A stretch of DNA of 40,742 nt from Phycisphaerales bacterium UBA3158 (GTDB lineage: Bacteria; Planctomycetota; Phycisphaerae; Phycisphaerales; SM1A02). Shown piece after piece: positions 40,108-40,742 of the stretch. Where the stretch lies: the NCBI GenBank assembly GCA_002364555.1, contig DEYM01000087.1, forward strand, positions 1 through 40,742, given 5' to 3'. The position numbers and the translations under genes were made by a program. How positions within the stretch are numbered: the first letter of the stretch is position 1; each line of letters opens with the position of its first letter. A model generated the notes under the pieces. It did not search any database and was not told the origin of the DNA. It saw only the letters and a program-made list of their open reading frames with translations.

Positions 40108-40742
40108 ATGAGCACTGTTAACGATCTCTGTCAGGCGATGGAACGCCTCGCACCTACCTCTCACGCCGCTGATTGGGACAACGTCGGGCTGCTGGTCGGC
40201 CAACGTACCGCCCCCTGCGGCAAGATCATGTTGACGATCGATCTCACTCGTGATGTCCTGGCCGAGGCGGTGGCGAACGATGTCGATGCCGTGCTCGCCT
40301 ACCATCCGCTCATCTTCGAGCCGTTGAAGCGACTTGACGACTCCAGCGAGATCTCCCGAATTCTGCTTGGTCTGATCAGTGCGGGCATCAGCGTGTACTC
40401 GCCACATACGGCGATCGATGCCAGTCCCGATGGAATGACTGACTGGTTGGCATCCAACATCGGTACCGGCGAATCCTTGCCGCTGGAACATGCGATGGCC
40501 CATCGTCCAGGCGAAGACAACAAGCTCGTCACCTATGTACCACCCGAGAAGCTCGAAGCCGTCCGTATGGCCATGGCCGCGGCAGGTGCTGGTGTCATCG
40601 GCGACTACTCGCACTGCTCGACCTCCATCGAGAACCAGGGCACCTTCTACGGTGGTGATTCCACCTCCCCGACCAGCGGCGAGTCCGGCAAGCTGCAGCA
40701 TGTCACCGAGCAGCGATTGATGATGGCGTGTTCGGATACGGT
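40108..40742 (+). CDS. NIF3/YbgI-family dinuclear metal-centre protein (partial, runs off the window)
   Basis: This gene has no stop in the window. The first 211 residues read MSTVNDLCQAMERLAP, then DWDNVGLLVGQ, LAYHPLIF (His66) and SPHTAIDAS. These are the order and motifs of NIF3-like proteins, which are hexameric toroids with a di-metal site in each subunit. The first His of the bacterial HHPLIF motif is Tyr, as in many non-enterobacterial members. The molecular function is not settled; GTP-cyclohydrolase-like and DNA-repair roles have been suggested for relatives. TAGCCT ends 6 nt before the ATG, fitting a leaderless start, and no Shine-Dalgarno sequence fits. The family assignment is firm. 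Confidence 0.92.
   Translation, partial: MSTVNDLCQAMERLAPTSHAADWDNVGLLVGQRTAPCGKIMLTIDLTRDVLAEAVANDVDAVLAYHPLIFEPLKRLDDSSEISRILLGLISAGISVYSPHTAIDASPDGMTDWLASNIGTGESLPLEHAMAHRPGEDNKLVTYVPPEKLEAVRMAMAAAGAGVIGDYSHCSTSIENQGTFYGGDSTSPTSGESGKLQHVTEQRLMMACSDT

Noticed and set aside
40012..40701. Upstream extension of the Bax-inhibitor-like frame
   Set aside because: It is antisense to the NIF3-family gene and lacks hydrophobic or family sequence. The ATG at 40011 has a good ribosome site.

Overview
This 40.7-kb window reads as a piece of chromosome from a Planctomycetota bacterium, most likely in or near the class Phycisphaerae. That placement is an inference from several traits. One secreted protein ends in a VPAPAAIGLLG-type PEP-CTERM sorting tail. 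Two exported proteins end in dockerin-like repeats whose linkers carry a cysteine pair. There is a very large haemagglutinin-type two-partner secretion pair, and a complex I operon that is broken up. No rRNA, tRNA, CRISPR array, insertion sequence or phage gene was found. The gene content is mostly housekeeping, mixed with exported proteins of uncertain role.

Layout. Positions 1-8.9 kb hold an exported ClpP/NfeD-fold protein, a YggS-type PLP-binding protein, and a two-partner secretion pair: a TpsA-like adhesin/exoprotein and an unusually long TpsB-like outer-membrane transporter. Positions 8.9-12.8 kb hold a small ORF, an exported C25/caspase-like protein of unknown role, a metallo-beta-lactamase-fold protein lacking most metal ligands, and coaD. 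Positions 12.8-14.2 kb hold a dehydratase, acyl-carrier-protein, dehydratase cluster. Positions 14.3-24.8 kb hold a lone atpD, a PEP-CTERM protein, an FKBP-like lipoprotein, an M3 oligopeptidase, corA, a membrane-anchored unknown, nuoG, and a leftward run of pyrB, a FliN-like gene and a small membrane protein. Positions 24.9-29.4 kb hold an exported five-haem cytochrome with a dockerin-like tail, a divergent lipoprotein and a subtilase-like exported protein with the same kind of tail. Positions 29.5-40.7 kb hold a two-domain iron-type ABC permease, nuoD-nuoE-small ORF-nuoF, ybeY and a CorC/CNNM protein, a His/Met/Asp-rich exported protein, ribBA, a Bax-inhibitor-1 family membrane protein and the start of a NIF3-family gene.

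How the genes work together. NuoD, NuoE, NuoF and NuoG are the hydrophilic arm of NADH:quinone oxidoreductase, and AtpD is the catalytic subunit of ATP synthase, so respiration is represented but scattered. The two dehydratases and the long carrier protein look like a dedicated acyl-chain module. The TPS pair, the cytochrome, the subtilase-like protein, the PEP-CTERM protein and three lipoprotein or anchored proteins all point to a rich cell envelope.

Two patterns recur across the window. At several convergent gene pairs a perfect inverted repeat overlaps or encloses the opposing stop codons. Many genes have a TACAAT/TACCAT-like box only 6-9 nt before the start codon, which suggests frequent leaderless transcription. 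Several proteins belong to enzyme families but lack catalytic or metal-binding residues (ClpP-like, metallo-beta-lactamase-like, the GTP cyclohydrolase II half of RibBA). All family assignments here come from reading motifs by eye, without database searches.
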